DNA of 64,000 nucleotides from UBA9926 sp038131595 (GCA_038131595.1 JAYPPR010000008.1:1922001-1986000), one strand, 5' to 3'; counted from the first letter of the stretch, positions 32,974-42,544 are shown. Made by a program: numbers and translations. The notes: generated by a model from the letters alone, not told the origin.

Positions 32974-33010
32974 AAAAGCGATATGAGGAGGGAAAGGTCA
33001 GTCGTTGTCG

Positions 33011-34414
33011 TCAGTGGCAGAAGGCGGTAGAAAGAGGGCCGTCATCAATCTCTGAGACGACAGTGAAAGGCTGCCTCAGCTGTACAGATTTAGCCACCGG
33101 AGCGCCCTCCGCCATGGCAGGACGAAAGCGGGTATAAGACAGGCGTGAGCGTGCCCATCGTGAAAATTTAGCTGATACCGTCCGTTCCGTAATCTTGACT
33201 CCCTTGGTGCGACCTCTCTCATTGACCATCATGGTCATATCTGCATAAAGCTCCGCGTCTGGTGGGGCTTTGCTAGGCCGTCTCTCAAGTAGTAATGGCG
33301 TGATCTTCTTGGGATTCAGTAAGACTGGCTCCTCGAATTGAGCGAGTGCGTTTGGCGATGAGGAAGCAAGGAGTGACCACGCCATCTGATAAGCCTCGCC
33401 AGATTTTGGGTTCCCGCTTAGCACCATGCCATCGCCCAGCTCGAGCCAGGCATTGGCGAGGTCTTCGTCGTCCACGGTTTCTTGGGCCATTAATATATCG
33501 AGCACTCGTTGAAGGGGTGCTTCGGTCAGGCGATAGGCAGTCCCTTGCATCTGCCTGATCCGCACCAACGATCGGAGGGGGTCAATCAACTTTATCGAGG
33601 TGCTGCCCGCGGTTTGCTCAAGGGTGCCGATGAGGGTTTCGAGAAGCGTAAGACTCTCAGTAAACATGGCCTGCCGAATCGCCCGGGTTGGCTCGTTCTC
33701 TAGCGGTGAGATAAGGGCCGCGCGCTGCCCTAGGTATTCGGCAACGTTTTGCTTAATGGAAATAAGCATGGGGTGGTTTTCGTCGTAGTGCGCCTCCGCC
33801 ACTTTGAGCAGAAAGCGTTGTTGCGTGTCTGCATTGAAGAGTTCTCTTTTCGCTAAATAGACTCGGGTTAGCCAGTTGACCGCCTCAGCCTGCGAAAAGG
33901 TGAGCACGCCATCATTCCTGTGCAGGATGTTTTGGCCCCATTGAAAGTCGTCTTTGGCTTGATCGAAGTCGCTGAGCTGAAACGCCGAGATGCCACGGGC
34001 CATGACGGCTTTGAACAGCTCGGGCGCAAACGGAGTCCCTTCGGCATCCAGCAGATCGAGTGCCTCCGATAGGAACAGCAGCCCCTGATCGGGGCGACCA
34101 GCGTGGACATCGAGCATCGCCGCATTCGCTAACCACTGGCCTGCAGCTTGGTCCTTCGCTGGGCTAGGTTGGCTGCTACGCTCGATCATTAGCGTCTCCG
34201 CTTCAGCGTAAGCCAGTTCCGCTTGATCATCAGGGCTCATTTCGCCATTCGTGATGGCGGTGATGGTTTGCTGCTGCTTGTCCTCACTGAATTCGGTATA
34301 CAAATAGTTAAGTACCGACTGTTGGCCAAAGCTTGCGAGAGGAATGGTCAACCCGGCAAGGAGGATCGTTCTGGCAAGTCGCTCAATCATCCGATGTCGC
34401 CTGAGGCTGATCAT
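33011..34414 (-). CDS. Exported helical-repeat protein with TonB-C-like end (467 aa)
   Basis: N-terminal signal peptide (IERLARTILLAGLTIPLASFG, cleavage near residue 30). The next ~350 residues are helical, TPR-like (e.g. AGRPDQGLLFLSEALDLLDAEG, LSDFDQAKDDFQWGQNIL). The last ~90 residues, ADMTMMVNERGRTKGVKITER...WARSRLSYTRFRPAMAEGAPV...QPFTV, follow the pattern of a TonB C-terminal/energy-transducer domain (strand, helix, YRPA, final strand) but no TM anchor exists other than the signal. It overlaps the related upstream gene by 32 nt. Periplasmic location inferred. Confidence 0.65.
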   Translation of the reverse strand: MISLRRHRMIERLARTILLAGLTIPLASFGQQSVLNYLYTEFSEDKQQQTITAITNGEMSPDDQAELAYAEAETLMIERSSQPSPAKDQAAGQWLANAAMLDVHAGRPDQGLLFLSEALDLLDAEGTPFAPELFKAVMARGISAFQLSDFDQAKDDFQWGQNILHRNDGVLTFSQAEAVNWLTRVYLAKRELFNADTQQRFLLKVAEAHYDENHPMLISIKQNVAEYLGQRAALISPLENEPTRAIRQAMFTESLTLLETLIGTLEQTAGSTSIKLIDPLRSLVRIRQMQGTAYRLTEAPLQRVLDILMAQETVDDEDLANAWLELGDGMVLSGNPKSGEAYQMAWSLLASSSPNALAQFEEPVLLNPKKITPLLLERRPSKAPPDAELYADMTMMVNERGRTKGVKITERTVSAKFSRWARSRLSYTRFRPAMAEGAPVAKSVQLRQPFTVVSEIDDGPLSTAFCH

Positions 34415-35891
34415 AGTCGACTTGCTCGGAAGACAAGCTTCCTAATGCATCGGTTTCGGAGGGGGTGGCTTGATCTCCCTGGCGGTTGGCACCCCGAAAG
34501 GTCTGCACGAATGAGAAAGGGGATGCAACCGCCATACCTGCTTCAACTTTTGGCATCACCCTCACGCGTTTCATGATGTCTACAAATAGTCGTTTAATTT
34601 GACCTGGTGTGCCTTGCTCGAAGGTTAGATCAGTAATTCTGCCGCGGGCGGTAACAGTCATGTTCATAGAGATAGAGAGTTGAGCGAGCTGGTCGTCGCG
34701 TTGGTATCGGCCCGGCAAATCTTGTTTGATCTTACGTTTTAAGAAAGCGATTGGTTCGCCAACAAGGTCTGCCGCGAAGGCGGGACCTGTTTTCAAGCCA
34801 GTCTGATCTTCAATCATCACCGGCAACATGCCATCAATGGGCACAATAAAAAAGAGAGGCGATTCCTCGAGTTCCCTGTCCTCCTCGAACATCGATTGGT
34901 TTCTTGCGTATCGCATGCGGATCTGCTGCTCTAGCATGCGGCTTCGAATACTCTCATCAGAGGGCAGGCTGACTCTGCGCAGTGAGGGGATGAGGTAGGG
35001 TTCGCTGTCTGAGAGTTGCGCGGTGAGCTGATCGATGGTGTCACCATCTCGCTTTCTGGACGCGAGCAGCAGCGCCTCCACCGTTTGTCGAGTCACACTG
35101 GATGCTACTTTTGGGGTCGGTGAAGCGCCTTGCTCGTCGACGCTCGATTTGTCTTTTCGAACTAATTTCAGCAGCGCTTCGGCGTCACAACATCGGCCGA
35201 TGAATCGTGCGAGTCGTGCTTCCATGAGGATGATGGACTGCTCGAGTTCATCGTCCATCTCGCTTGCGTCCTCTTTGATATCCTCAATGAGGGTCTTCGC
35301 ACGGCGATACTGAGCAGTATTGAAATACCAATCCAGCAACGTCTGGTTGGAAGGTAAATCACCTTTGTCGGCTCGCTGCCCAAGGAAATGCTGTAGATGG
35401 GCAAGCTTATCGGCCTGCCTGAAGTCATCTTCTTGAACGGCCAAATTCTGTAGTTGCTGGACGATGGGGATTTGATTTTTAGTCGTGACGCCTTCTTCGC
35501 GATGGATGAGATAAAGCGCGTTAACCAATGTATCGGCTGCTCCTGGAATATCGCCTTCGCTCGCTAATGCGCGGGCACGGGTTCGAAGCGCATCGACCTC
35601 CGCCTGCGACTCTGACATTTCATTTGAGAGTCGTTCTTCATCTACATGAGCCGGTAACGCAGTTTGACTGGCCCTGCTTACCGTCGCTGCATGACTGGGG
35701 TGAGGCAGGAGCAACAGTAAGAGCAAGATAAAAGGGGCGCGTTCGATGCGAAGACAAGACAGGAACATTTGGCTCGCGAAAGATTGGTCATTATTGGCCG
35801 ACTGCTCACCCAAGACACGCTCCAAAAAGCCACGCTCCTCATGGAAGCAAGAAATTTTGGCGGATGGCTGCGTCCCCTTACGAAGGCTCAT
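34383..35891 (-). CDS. Exported helical-repeat protein with TonB-C-like end (502 aa)
   Basis: Same architecture as the neighbouring 467-residue protein: hydrophobic segment APFILLLLLLLPHPSHA (residues ~52-68), a helical middle (SEGDIPGAADTLVNALYLIHREEG; FNTAQYRRAKTLIEDIKED), then SMNMTVTARGRITDLTFEQG...MKRVRVMPKVEAGMAVASPFSFVQTF, a TonB-C-like ending. The frame starts at ATG 35891 with a GAAGAG site; ATG 35768 would give a standard signal peptide. A long N-terminal lead before the TM favours an inner-membrane anchor if 35891 is used. Tandem duplication with its neighbour is likely. Confidence 0.62.
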   Translation of the reverse strand: MSLRKGTQPSAKISCFHEERGFLERVLGEQSANNDQSFASQMFLSCLRIERAPFILLLLLLLPHPSHAATVSRASQTALPAHVDEERLSNEMSESQAEVDALRTRARALASEGDIPGAADTLVNALYLIHREEGVTTKNQIPIVQQLQNLAVQEDDFRQADKLAHLQHFLGQRADKGDLPSNQTLLDWYFNTAQYRRAKTLIEDIKEDASEMDDELEQSIILMEARLARFIGRCCDAEALLKLVRKDKSSVDEQGASPTPKVASSVTRQTVEALLLASRKRDGDTIDQLTAQLSDSEPYLIPSLRRVSLPSDESIRSRMLEQQIRMRYARNQSMFEEDRELEESPLFFIVPIDGMLPVMIEDQTGLKTGPAFAADLVGEPIAFLKRKIKQDLPGRYQRDDQLAQLSISMNMTVTARGRITDLTFEQGTPGQIKRLFVDIMKRVRVMPKVEAGMAVASPFSFVQTFRGANRQGDQATPSETDALGSLSSEQVDYDQPQATSDD

Positions 35892-36279
35892 AGTGTCATC
35901 TCTTCGTGTCCAAGATTGCAGAATACTGGTCTGTAAGTACGATAATGTGAATCAGAATGATTTTAAATGGCGTAACACTAATGTGCGTCTTTCAGGGAGT
36001 GTTCAGCCTCCTTGGCTAACCTAGTAGGGTGTGGGACGTTGGAGACAAGACCAAACAATTGAACCTGAGTAGAGCCCAGCGTAGCCGCCCAGGATAGCGA
36101 TACCCCAAAAGGTTTGGTCAGCGCTAGCAGAAGGTCAGGCAGTGGTTGATACGACCATTGATTGTGGCAACTTTGTTTTTTGGACCACAAACAAGTAAGC
36201 AATCGTTGAAAGCGCAGTTGAGAATGGAAAGAACGGAACCCGCGAATAGAAACCGCGAAAAAAAGGAAGGACTGAACGA
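35892..36279. other. Divergent intergenic region, no gene seen
   Basis: 388 bp between the TonB-C-like gene (minus) and the M48 protease gene (plus). Frames in it have no family-like sequence. AAAAGGAAGG at 36261-36270 is the ribosome site for the protease GTG start at 36280. Promoters for both genes must be here, but I cannot assign them. Confidence 0.4.
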
Positions 36280-37722
36280 GTGAAGGTCGTTTCAAAGATA
36301 GTGATGAGCCAACTGGCGGTGCTGTGTCTTGTGTTCGTCTCGTCCGCGGCCTTGGCTGTTTCAGAAGAAAAAGAAATTGAGCGCGGCGCGAAAGAACATC
36401 AGAAAATTGTTTCACAGTTTGGCGTGTATCCAGACGAGCAGCTGAGCACCTACATCGATCGGGTTGGCCAGCGGTTGGCTAAAGAGAGTAGCCGACCCAA
36501 TCTTAAATACACGTTCACCGTCTTAAACGATGACATGATCAATGCGTTTGCCCTGCCCGGAGGGTTTATCTACATCACGCGCGGTATGTTGATGCATCTG
36601 AACTCTGAGTCAGAGCTGGCCGCGGTGCTAGGCCACGAAATTGCGCATGTCACGGAAAAGCATGCGCTGAAACGTGAAACGAGGAGCAAACTTCAAAATA
36701 TTGCTTCGATTGGCGCTGCGTTCCTCACGGGTCAGCCTGGCGTTGCTGAACTGGGTCAAGTGCTCGGCGGCGTGTTGATAACGGGGTATAGCCGCGAATT
36801 TGAATTAGAGGCCGACGAGGTGGGAGCCCAAGTGATGGCGAAGGCCGGTTATGCACCCGATGCGATGTTAAAAACGATCGACATTCTCAAGAACAAAGAT
36901 AGGGTAGAGATTCAACACGCGAAATTAGAGAAGCGCGAGCCTCGGGTTTACCACGGATTTCTATCCTCCCATCCGGACAATGACACCCGCTATCGTGAGG
37001 CCATTAAGGCATCTGACGCCCTGCTGGCCGAGTATAGTGAGTTCATTCGGGTAGACGAATTTCTAGAGCAATTGAATGGCATGGCCTATGGGCCAAGTCG
37101 ACAAACGGGCGTTCTGAGGCGCCAGTCATTTATGCATCCTCGGCTGGGCTTGAAGTTATCCATCCCAGCCGGTTGGCGTCAGAAGCAGCAGCGGCGAGGT
37201 GTGCAATTTGTATCCCAGGATGGCAGCGCGGTCTTTAACCTCAGCACGCTAAAGCTAAAAAGGGGCCTCGACTTAGCCAAGGCGGCAAAGGAACAAATGG
37301 GATTCCAGATTAGGGAGGGAAAGGCCCTCACGATCGGTGGTATGCCGGCTTATTTGGGAATCGCTGATCGAGTCGATACGCCCTTTGGCACTCGTCCATC
37401 AAGGCTTGTACTCCTCGCAGACCAGCGTAAAGGCATCTTGTACGTCGGGCTCGGTGCCGGCCAATTTGACCTGAAACGCATCGCAGCAGACGGCGATTTC
37501 ATCAAGATTATTTTTAGCATGGAGCGAATGGCGCGTGACGATTTTCAAGGCGCGAAGCCGCTCAAAGTTCAAGTGGTTCGGGCAGAGTCTGGGACGACCC
37601 TCGAGTCGCTCGCAGCTGCCTCAGATTTGCCAAATTACGCCCTCGATCAATTGAGAGTCATTAATGGTCTCTATCCCAAAGGTCAGCCAGAGCCGGGCCA
37701 ACTCATAAAAATTATTGACTGA
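36280..37722 (+). CDS. Exported M48-family metalloprotease with C-terminal LysM-like segment
   Basis: A 480-residue protein with signal peptide (MSQLAVLCLVFVSSAALA). Zinc motif HEIAHVTEKH (His119, Glu120, His123) and the third-ligand region EFELEADE near residues 174-180 are intact. Family relatives (BepA/YfgC type, LoiP-like) handle misfolded outer-membrane proteins in the periplasm. A middle beta domain, and the tail AESGTTLESLAAASDL...NGLYPKGQPEPGQLIKII resembles a LysM peptidoglycan-binding unit. Start is GTG 36280. It is convergent with the LLM gene (11 bp apart). Confidence 0.88.
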   Translation: MKVVSKIVMSQLAVLCLVFVSSAALAVSEEKEIERGAKEHQKIVSQFGVYPDEQLSTYIDRVGQRLAKESSRPNLKYTFTVLNDDMINAFALPGGFIYITRGMLMHLNSESELAAVLGHEIAHVTEKHALKRETRSKLQNIASIGAAFLTGQPGVAELGQVLGGVLITGYSREFELEADEVGAQVMAKAGYAPDAMLKTIDILKNKDRVEIQHAKLEKREPRVYHGFLSSHPDNDTRYREAIKASDALLAEYSEFIRVDEFLEQLNGMAYGPSRQTGVLRRQSFMHPRLGLKLSIPAGWRQKQQRRGVQFVSQDGSAVFNLSTLKLKRGLDLAKAAKEQMGFQIREGKALTIGGMPAYLGIADRVDTPFGTRPSRLVLLADQRKGILYVGLGAGQFDLKRIAADGDFIKIIFSMERMARDDFQGAKPLKVQVVRAESGTTLESLAAASDLPNYALDQLRVINGLYPKGQPEPGQLIKIID

Positions 37723-37733
37723 TCGATGAATTA

Positions 37734-38645
37734 CTAAGCTTTACCGAGCGCTAATAGTGCCCCGTGGGAATCGAGCTGTTCCTCGACCGAGACCCCCGGA
37801 ATGCGTCCCCTTGCGATCAAATAATTCATGCCCAGGGTCTCTTGATATTCGTTGATTCGATCAATGATAAGGGATTGAGGCCCGACCCAAACGGGCGAGT
37901 TGCTTGGTGGCCCATCAGATGCTGCAGGGCTGGCTCTCTCTGTAATCGCTTTGGCCTTTTTGTCGTCATCGGTGATAAAAACCGTCCGCATGATCGGAGT
38001 GATCGCGGGCGGTTCAAACCCCAACTCTGCTAGCGCCTCAGTGTAGATTTGTCGATTGGTTTGTAGCTGGTTCAGTGTCTCCATGGGTGATGCGAGGTAT
38101 GGGCACTGGAATGCCGCTGCTTGCTTCAACGCAAGCGGTCCAAATGCAGCAATCCACAATCTTGGGTGAGGCTTTTGAATAGGTCGCGGCGACAACGTGG
38201 CATCCGTCCCCTCGAGTAGCTGCCCCCCCTGCCAAGCATGCATCATGGCCTCCAACGTATGTTTGAAGCGCTTCCGCTTTTCTTTAGGGTCGATGCTGAA
38301 TACTTCGAAGAGCTGGTCATCGAATCCGCGACCCAGACCCAGAATCAATCTTCCGTTGGCAATGAGGTCCAGTGTTGCTGTTTCTTCTGCGAGAGCGATG
38401 GCTTGTCTGATGGGTAGGAGTAGTGATGTCGTCGCAAGGTCGATGGTTTCGGTCGCACTTGCGCAGGCGGCCAGCAGGATGAGCGGTGCAGACAGGGAGG
38501 CCCCGCCTTGAAAGTGGTGCTCGGGTAGCCAGAAGCCCTCGAATCCCATCGCTTCTGCCCGTTTCGCTTGCTGAGGCAGGCCGGCGAGGGCTGCCGGTGA
38601 ACTGAGGTCCCATGCCGTGACTGCAAATTGGCAAGACAAGCTCAT
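37734..38645 (-). CDS. LLM-class flavin-dependent oxidoreductase
   Basis: 303 residues, luciferase-like: RAEAMGFEGFWLPEHHFQGGASLSAPL (the EHH motif typical of FMN-dependent LLM proteins), LLLPIRQAIALAEETATLDLIANGRLILGLGRGF, and RPIQKPHPRLWIAAFGPLAL. It is a third LLM protein in the window but not close to the two at 7-9 kb. Substrate unknown. 118 bp separate its start from the divergent thiolase-like gene. Confidence 0.85.
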   Translation of the reverse strand: MSLSCQFAVTAWDLSSPAALAGLPQQAKRAEAMGFEGFWLPEHHFQGGASLSAPLILLAACASATETIDLATTSLLLPIRQAIALAEETATLDLIANGRLILGLGRGFDDQLFEVFSIDPKEKRKRFKHTLEAMMHAWQGGQLLEGTDATLSPRPIQKPHPRLWIAAFGPLALKQAAAFQCPYLASPMETLNQLQTNRQIYTEALAELGFEPPAITPIMRTVFITDDDKKAKAITERASPAASDGPPSNSPVWVGPQSLIIDRINEYQETLGMNYLIARGRIPGVSVEEQLDSHGALLALGKA

Positions 38646-38763
38646 GATGTGTACTCCTACCCGACAAATCAGGCGATTGTTGAATGGGGTTTAAATGGCG
38701 TTTAGCGCTTGTGAAAACTAGCGAACCCTGTGGCAGAATGCGAGTTTTTCCGCGGAGCCAGAT

Positions 38764-40233
38764 ATGAACCCAAATACGCCAGTGATCATTGGAGTCGGCC
38801 AAATTCTGCAGCGAGCCGAAGATATCGAATCAGCGCAGGAGCCCATTGGGTTGATGCTGGAAGCGGCCAGACTGGCGGCGGATGATGCTGGGGTAAGCGG
38901 TGCGCTGACCTCGCTTGATTCGGTGAGAGTCGTTCGCGGGATATGGCGGTATAAGCAGCCGGCAGGCTACATCGCAGCGCAACTCGGCGCCCCGCAGGCT
39001 GAAACCATGGGGACGCCCTTTGGCGGAAACTCGGTGCAAGCGCTTGTGAGCGAAACCGCGCTAAATATTCTCTCCGGAAACAACCAGTTCGTCCTGCTGA
39101 GCGGGGCTGAAACCGGTAAGACCCAAGCTCGGTACGCGAAGGCCGGTGAAACCATGCCCTACCTTGATACGGGTACGGAACCCTATGACAGGATGCTGGG
39201 CGAGGAAATGGGCATGACTGGTGACGAGGAGCGCCGGCTCGGGATCCAATCGCCGATCCAAATGTACCCGATGTTTGAAAACGCGATTCGGCATCATAAG
39301 GGTGAGTCAATCGCTGGCCATCGTGAGCGGATTGCCGCGTTGTGGAGCGGGTTTTCTGAGGTGGCGACGGGAAATCCCAATGCTTGGATTCGAGAGGCCG
39401 TCAGCGCAGAAACGATCATGACGCCGTCTGCAAGTAATCGACACGTTAGCTTTCCCTACCCCAAACTCTTGAACTCCAATAATGCCGTGGATATGGGTGC
39501 GGGAATTCTCATGTGCAGTGTCAGTGTCGCGAAAAAATTAGGTGTCGATGAGTCCAAGTGGGTGTACCCCTGGTCCGGTGCCAATGCGCATGACACCTAT
39601 GCCGTCTCGAATCGAGACAACCTTTACTCGTCTCCTGCTATCCGTGAGGCGGGCAACAAGGCACTTGAGCTCGCAGAAGTGGGGGTGAGTGATCTCGCCA
39701 GGGTGGATGTCTACAGCTGCTTTCCATCCGCGGTCCAAGTGGCCGTGAATGAACTTGGTCTGGACGATTCAAAACCGCTGACCGTGACAGGGGGGCTTAC
39801 CTTTGGGGGAGGACCGCTGAACAACTATGTGATGCACAGTATTGCTCGCATGGTTGAACTGTCTCGAGAGGATGTGGATGGCGTGGGTTTAGTGACGGCC
39901 AATGGCGGTTACCTCACCAAGCATGCGTTTGGGGTTTACTCGGCGACACCGCCGGCTTTCGATTTTCGCTTTGAGGACGTGCAGCCAGCGGTGGACCAGG
40001 CGCCCACTCGCGAATTGGCTCCCGAGTTCTCTGGCTCGGCAAGCGTCGAGTCCTACACAGTGATGTATAAAGGCGATCAGCCGGCAATGGGCCATTTAGC
40101 GCTGCGAACGGAAAGCGGCGCTCGAGCCTGGGCGAATGTTCAAGATACAGGGGATCTTGCGGCCATGACGACAGAAGAGTGCTGCGGCCGTGCGGTTTCG
40201 GTGAATGCAGATAGCCTTGCGACCTTTGCCTAA
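38764..40233 (+). CDS. Acetyl-CoA acetyltransferase-like (thiolase fold), nucleophile Cys not in usual place
   Basis: 489 residues with the thiolase fold: opening NTPVIIGVGQILQRAED, the region TPFGGNSVQALVSETALNIL where other thiolases carry the nucleophilic Cys (NxxCxSG), SAVQVAVNELGLDD-type block, and TGGLTFGGGPLNNYVMHSIARMVEL with the conserved His/Gly region. At the nucleophile position I read Gly-Gly-Asn-Ser instead of Cys. This belongs to a subgroup annotated as acetyl-CoA acetyltransferases in actinobacteria and marine proteobacteria; whether it condenses or cleaves acyl-CoA is uncertain. The C-terminal ~90 residues look like a separate OB/lid domain. Confidence 0.82.
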   Translation: MNPNTPVIIGVGQILQRAEDIESAQEPIGLMLEAARLAADDAGVSGALTSLDSVRVVRGIWRYKQPAGYIAAQLGAPQAETMGTPFGGNSVQALVSETALNILSGNNQFVLLSGAETGKTQARYAKAGETMPYLDTGTEPYDRMLGEEMGMTGDEERRLGIQSPIQMYPMFENAIRHHKGESIAGHRERIAALWSGFSEVATGNPNAWIREAVSAETIMTPSASNRHVSFPYPKLLNSNNAVDMGAGILMCSVSVAKKLGVDESKWVYPWSGANAHDTYAVSNRDNLYSSPAIREAGNKALELAEVGVSDLARVDVYSCFPSAVQVAVNELGLDDSKPLTVTGGLTFGGGPLNNYVMHSIARMVELSREDVDGVGLVTANGGYLTKHAFGVYSATPPAFDFRFEDVQPAVDQAPTRELAPEFSGSASVESYTVMYKGDQPAMGHLALRTESGARAWANVQDTGDLAAMTTEECCGRAVSVNADSLATFA

Positions 40234-40234
40234 C

Positions 40235-41128
40235 GTGAATCCATTCCTCCAATCCATGGGCTTCGGGCCAGAAGATCGAGTGCTGATCTTGCATATTGAT
40301 GATATGGGGTTTTCTCACGCTGCCAATGTTGCAACCCATGAGTGCTTAACGAGAGGGTCGGCGACCTGCGCCTCGGTGCTCGTGAATGCGCCCTGGTTCC
40401 AAGAAGCAGCATCCTTATGTGCTGAGAATCCCGACTTAGATGTGGGGGTCCATCTGACCTTAACGGCCGAGTACCCGACCTATCGATGGCCGGCACTGTC
40501 AAGCCGCGATCCAGCGACTGGATTGCTCGACGATCAAGGTTATCTCTGGGCAACTCGCGAGGATGCAATTCGTCATGTCGATGCGGTGGCTGCTCGTGAT
40601 GAAATGCGCGCACAGATTGAGGGTGCGCTCTCGGCGGGGATAGACATCACGCATATCGATACGCACATGGGATCTGTGGTGCATCCTAAGTTTCTTGCCG
40701 ATTATCTCGGGCTTGCGCGTGAATACGATGTGCCTGCTTTTTTGCCAAGCATTACCCGTGATCGTTTGAATGCCATCGGTGAGGGAGAGATGGCCGAGGC
40801 ATTTCTTGAGGTGATTGAGGCGGTCAATAGAGATGCGGTTCCGACGCTGGACGAAATACTCATCGAAACCCTCATCCCATTAGAGGACAAGCGCGCGTTC
40901 TATGCAGAACTCATCGAGAACACAAAACCTGGTTTAACCCATTTATTGTTTCACCCGGCCGTTGATGGCGAGGAATTGAGAGCCATCGCGGATACCCACC
41001 GATCCCGTCATGCGGATTACCTCGCGTACCGAGACCAAACCATTCGCGATCATGCTAAACAACTTGGCGTTCACCTCGTTGGGTATCGTGAACTGAGAGA
41101 TCACATGCGCGGACAAGGCGTGAGCTAG
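40235..41128 (+). CDS. ChbG/YdjC-like carbohydrate deacetylase
   Basis: About 297 residues from GTG 40235 (ATG 40205 is also in frame and overlaps the thiolase). It has LILHIDDMGFSHAAN with the metal-binding Asp-Asp, LDVGVHLTLTAEYPTYRW with the conserved His, DITHIDTHMGSVVHPKF with His residues, and LTHLLFHPAVDGEELRAI. These are standard for YdjC/ChbG polysaccharide deacetylase-like proteins that remove acetyl groups from chito-oligosaccharides or related sugars. Immediate proximity to the thiolase-like gene is probably just operon sharing. Confidence 0.88.
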   Translation: MNPFLQSMGFGPEDRVLILHIDDMGFSHAANVATHECLTRGSATCASVLVNAPWFQEAASLCAENPDLDVGVHLTLTAEYPTYRWPALSSRDPATGLLDDQGYLWATREDAIRHVDAVAARDEMRAQIEGALSAGIDITHIDTHMGSVVHPKFLADYLGLAREYDVPAFLPSITRDRLNAIGEGEMAEAFLEVIEAVNRDAVPTLDEILIETLIPLEDKRAFYAELIENTKPGLTHLLFHPAVDGEELRAIADTHRSRHADYLAYRDQTIRDHAKQLGVHLVGYRELRDHMRGQGVS

Positions 41129-41273
41129 CGGTTGACTCAATATAGCGCTCGACAGATCCATGAAAAACCGCAGGCTACTCCATGCGATTCAATCGATATC
41201 TGTCTACCCGAGCCGCCTGCCCAGAGCTGTCTCCCCATGACTATCGACTCATGATGAAAAGCCCGGTGTTCCC

Positions 41274-41891
41274 TTGACGCCTGCTCCACTTCCACTCGGC
41301 TGGTCTCCACCGCCTGAGCGCTGGGAGGAGTTAATTCATCGCTTGAAGCAAGTGACACCACGAGTGATGGATAACCCCCATGCCGAGCCAGACGTGCCTG
41401 AGTGGCGGCGGCGCAGCGCGCGAAAGGCTGCCGTGGCATTGATCTTCATCGAGGAGGATAGTCCCAAGCTAATCCTAACTAAGCGAAGTGATGCGTTGCC
41501 CTTTGCCGGTCAGTGGTGCTTCCCTGGAGGCAAAGAAGAAGCAGAAGACGATGGCTTGCCGTCCACTGCCAAGCGAGAGAGTTATGAAGAAATTGGCCTT
41601 GACCCTGACCACATGCTTCATCTCGGCTCGATGGGCCAGTACTACACGCATACTGGCTTTTGCATTTATCCCGAACTCTTCGTCCTGGATCCGAAGGCGG
41701 CTTGGCGCACATCTTCCGAAGTGAGCGAGATAGCGCTCGTCCCGTTGGCTGAGCTGGCAAATACTGATCGCTATGAGCTGTTCTGGCGATCAAATGATCG
41801 AGCGAATTACCGATTCAAGTATGGAGAGATGATTATTTCAGGGCCGACCATCTCAATGTGTATCCACTTGCTGCATCGGCTTACCGGGTAA
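41274..41891 (+). CDS. NUDIX hydrolase, CoA pyrophosphatase-like
   Basis: 205 residues from TTG 41274 (no upstream ATG in frame; GTG near codon 31 would also be possible). The segment FPGGKEEAEDDGLPSTAKRESYEEIGL is a Nudix box with the two-residue extension typical of CoA pyrophosphatases (NudL-like), which cut CoA or its derivatives to 4'-phosphopantetheine and ADP. Substrate assignment is moderate. Three NUDIX genes of different subfamilies lie in this window. Confidence 0.82.
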   Translation: MTPAPLPLGWSPPPERWEELIHRLKQVTPRVMDNPHAEPDVPEWRRRSARKAAVALIFIEEDSPKLILTKRSDALPFAGQWCFPGGKEEAEDDGLPSTAKRESYEEIGLDPDHMLHLGSMGQYYTHTGFCIYPELFVLDPKAAWRTSSEVSEIALVPLAELANTDRYELFWRSNDRANYRFKYGEMIISGPTISMCIHLLHRLTG

Positions 41892-41902
41892 GTGCTGGGG
41901 AG

Positions 41903-41926
41903 GGGCAGATAATGTTCAATCTGCCC
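41903..41926. terminator. Hairpin between convergent NUDIX and MerC genes
   Basis: GGGCAGAT 41903-41910 pairs perfectly with ATCTGCCC 41919-41926, loop AATGTTCA. It lies just after the NUDIX stop and before the minus-strand MerC stop, a position expected for a shared terminator. It lacks a clear T-tract. Confidence 0.5.
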
Positions 41927-41967
41927 GCGATGAGTACCGGTTGATTGTTAGCGCGGTGTGGGTGCGC

Positions 41968-42375
41968 TTAGTGATCGCAGTCGAGGTGTTGGCACCGGTT
42001 GAAATTCATGTAGTGAGCGATGACGAGAAGGCATCCAGCTACCACCGTAATGGCTCGCTCTGTCATCAGTGACAAGCTGTCGTGAGGCATAACCGCGAGC
42101 GATGTCAGTAACCCAAGCCCAACAAAACCCAAGAGCAAGATCTGCCATTGCCGATGCCGGTGGCAGCCGAGTCCTAAGGCGATCACCGAGGTGGGCAAAA
42201 TGACGGTGAGCAGGATATCGTGGAACAATTCCTCGCTCAGCCAGCCTAGCTGCGTCATAGGCAGAAGGGTTAGCAACACGGGGATCGCGAGGCAATGTGC
42301 TAAACAAACAGCCGATAGACTGATGCCTAATCGGTCGAGCCATCCCGTGATTTGTTTGGTGTGAGTATCGTTCAT
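41968..42375 (-). CDS. MerC-domain inner-membrane protein
   Basis: From ATG 42375 the protein has 135 residues and four hydrophobic segments. LSAVCLAHCLAIPVLLTLLP carries the paired Cys of MerC. MerC in mercury operons moves Hg2+; stand-alone MerC-domain proteins of marine proteobacteria have unclear roles, possibly zinc or other metal transport. The C-terminus ends in CQHLDCDH, a plausible metal-binding tail (inference). The open frame extends to 42486 but the first 37 residues do not resemble the family. Confidence 0.8.
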   Translation of the reverse strand: MNDTHTKQITGWLDRLGISLSAVCLAHCLAIPVLLTLLPMTQLGWLSEELFHDILLTVILPTSVIALGLGCHRHRQWQILLLGFVGLGLLTSLAVMPHDSLSLMTERAITVVAGCLLVIAHYMNFNRCQHLDCDH

Positions 42376-42544
42376 CGCGGGCTTTATACCACAAAGCTTC
42401 TCGGCTTGCCTCGACTTACCGTTAAAATAAGCTTGGCACAAGCGTTCGAAAGTGCTGCCACGGGATTGAATCACCGTGCTTCGCACGTTGGGTTGCCGCC
42501 TTTTCTACTCCGGCTGGTTCAGACCAAAACCTAGTTTAGGGTAA

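Noticed and set aside
19172..35891. Zorya-type anti-phage defence system
   Set aside because: MotA-like and TM-Asp proteins are present but no OmpA-domain ZorB, no ZorC, helicase-type ZorD or ZorE are seen.
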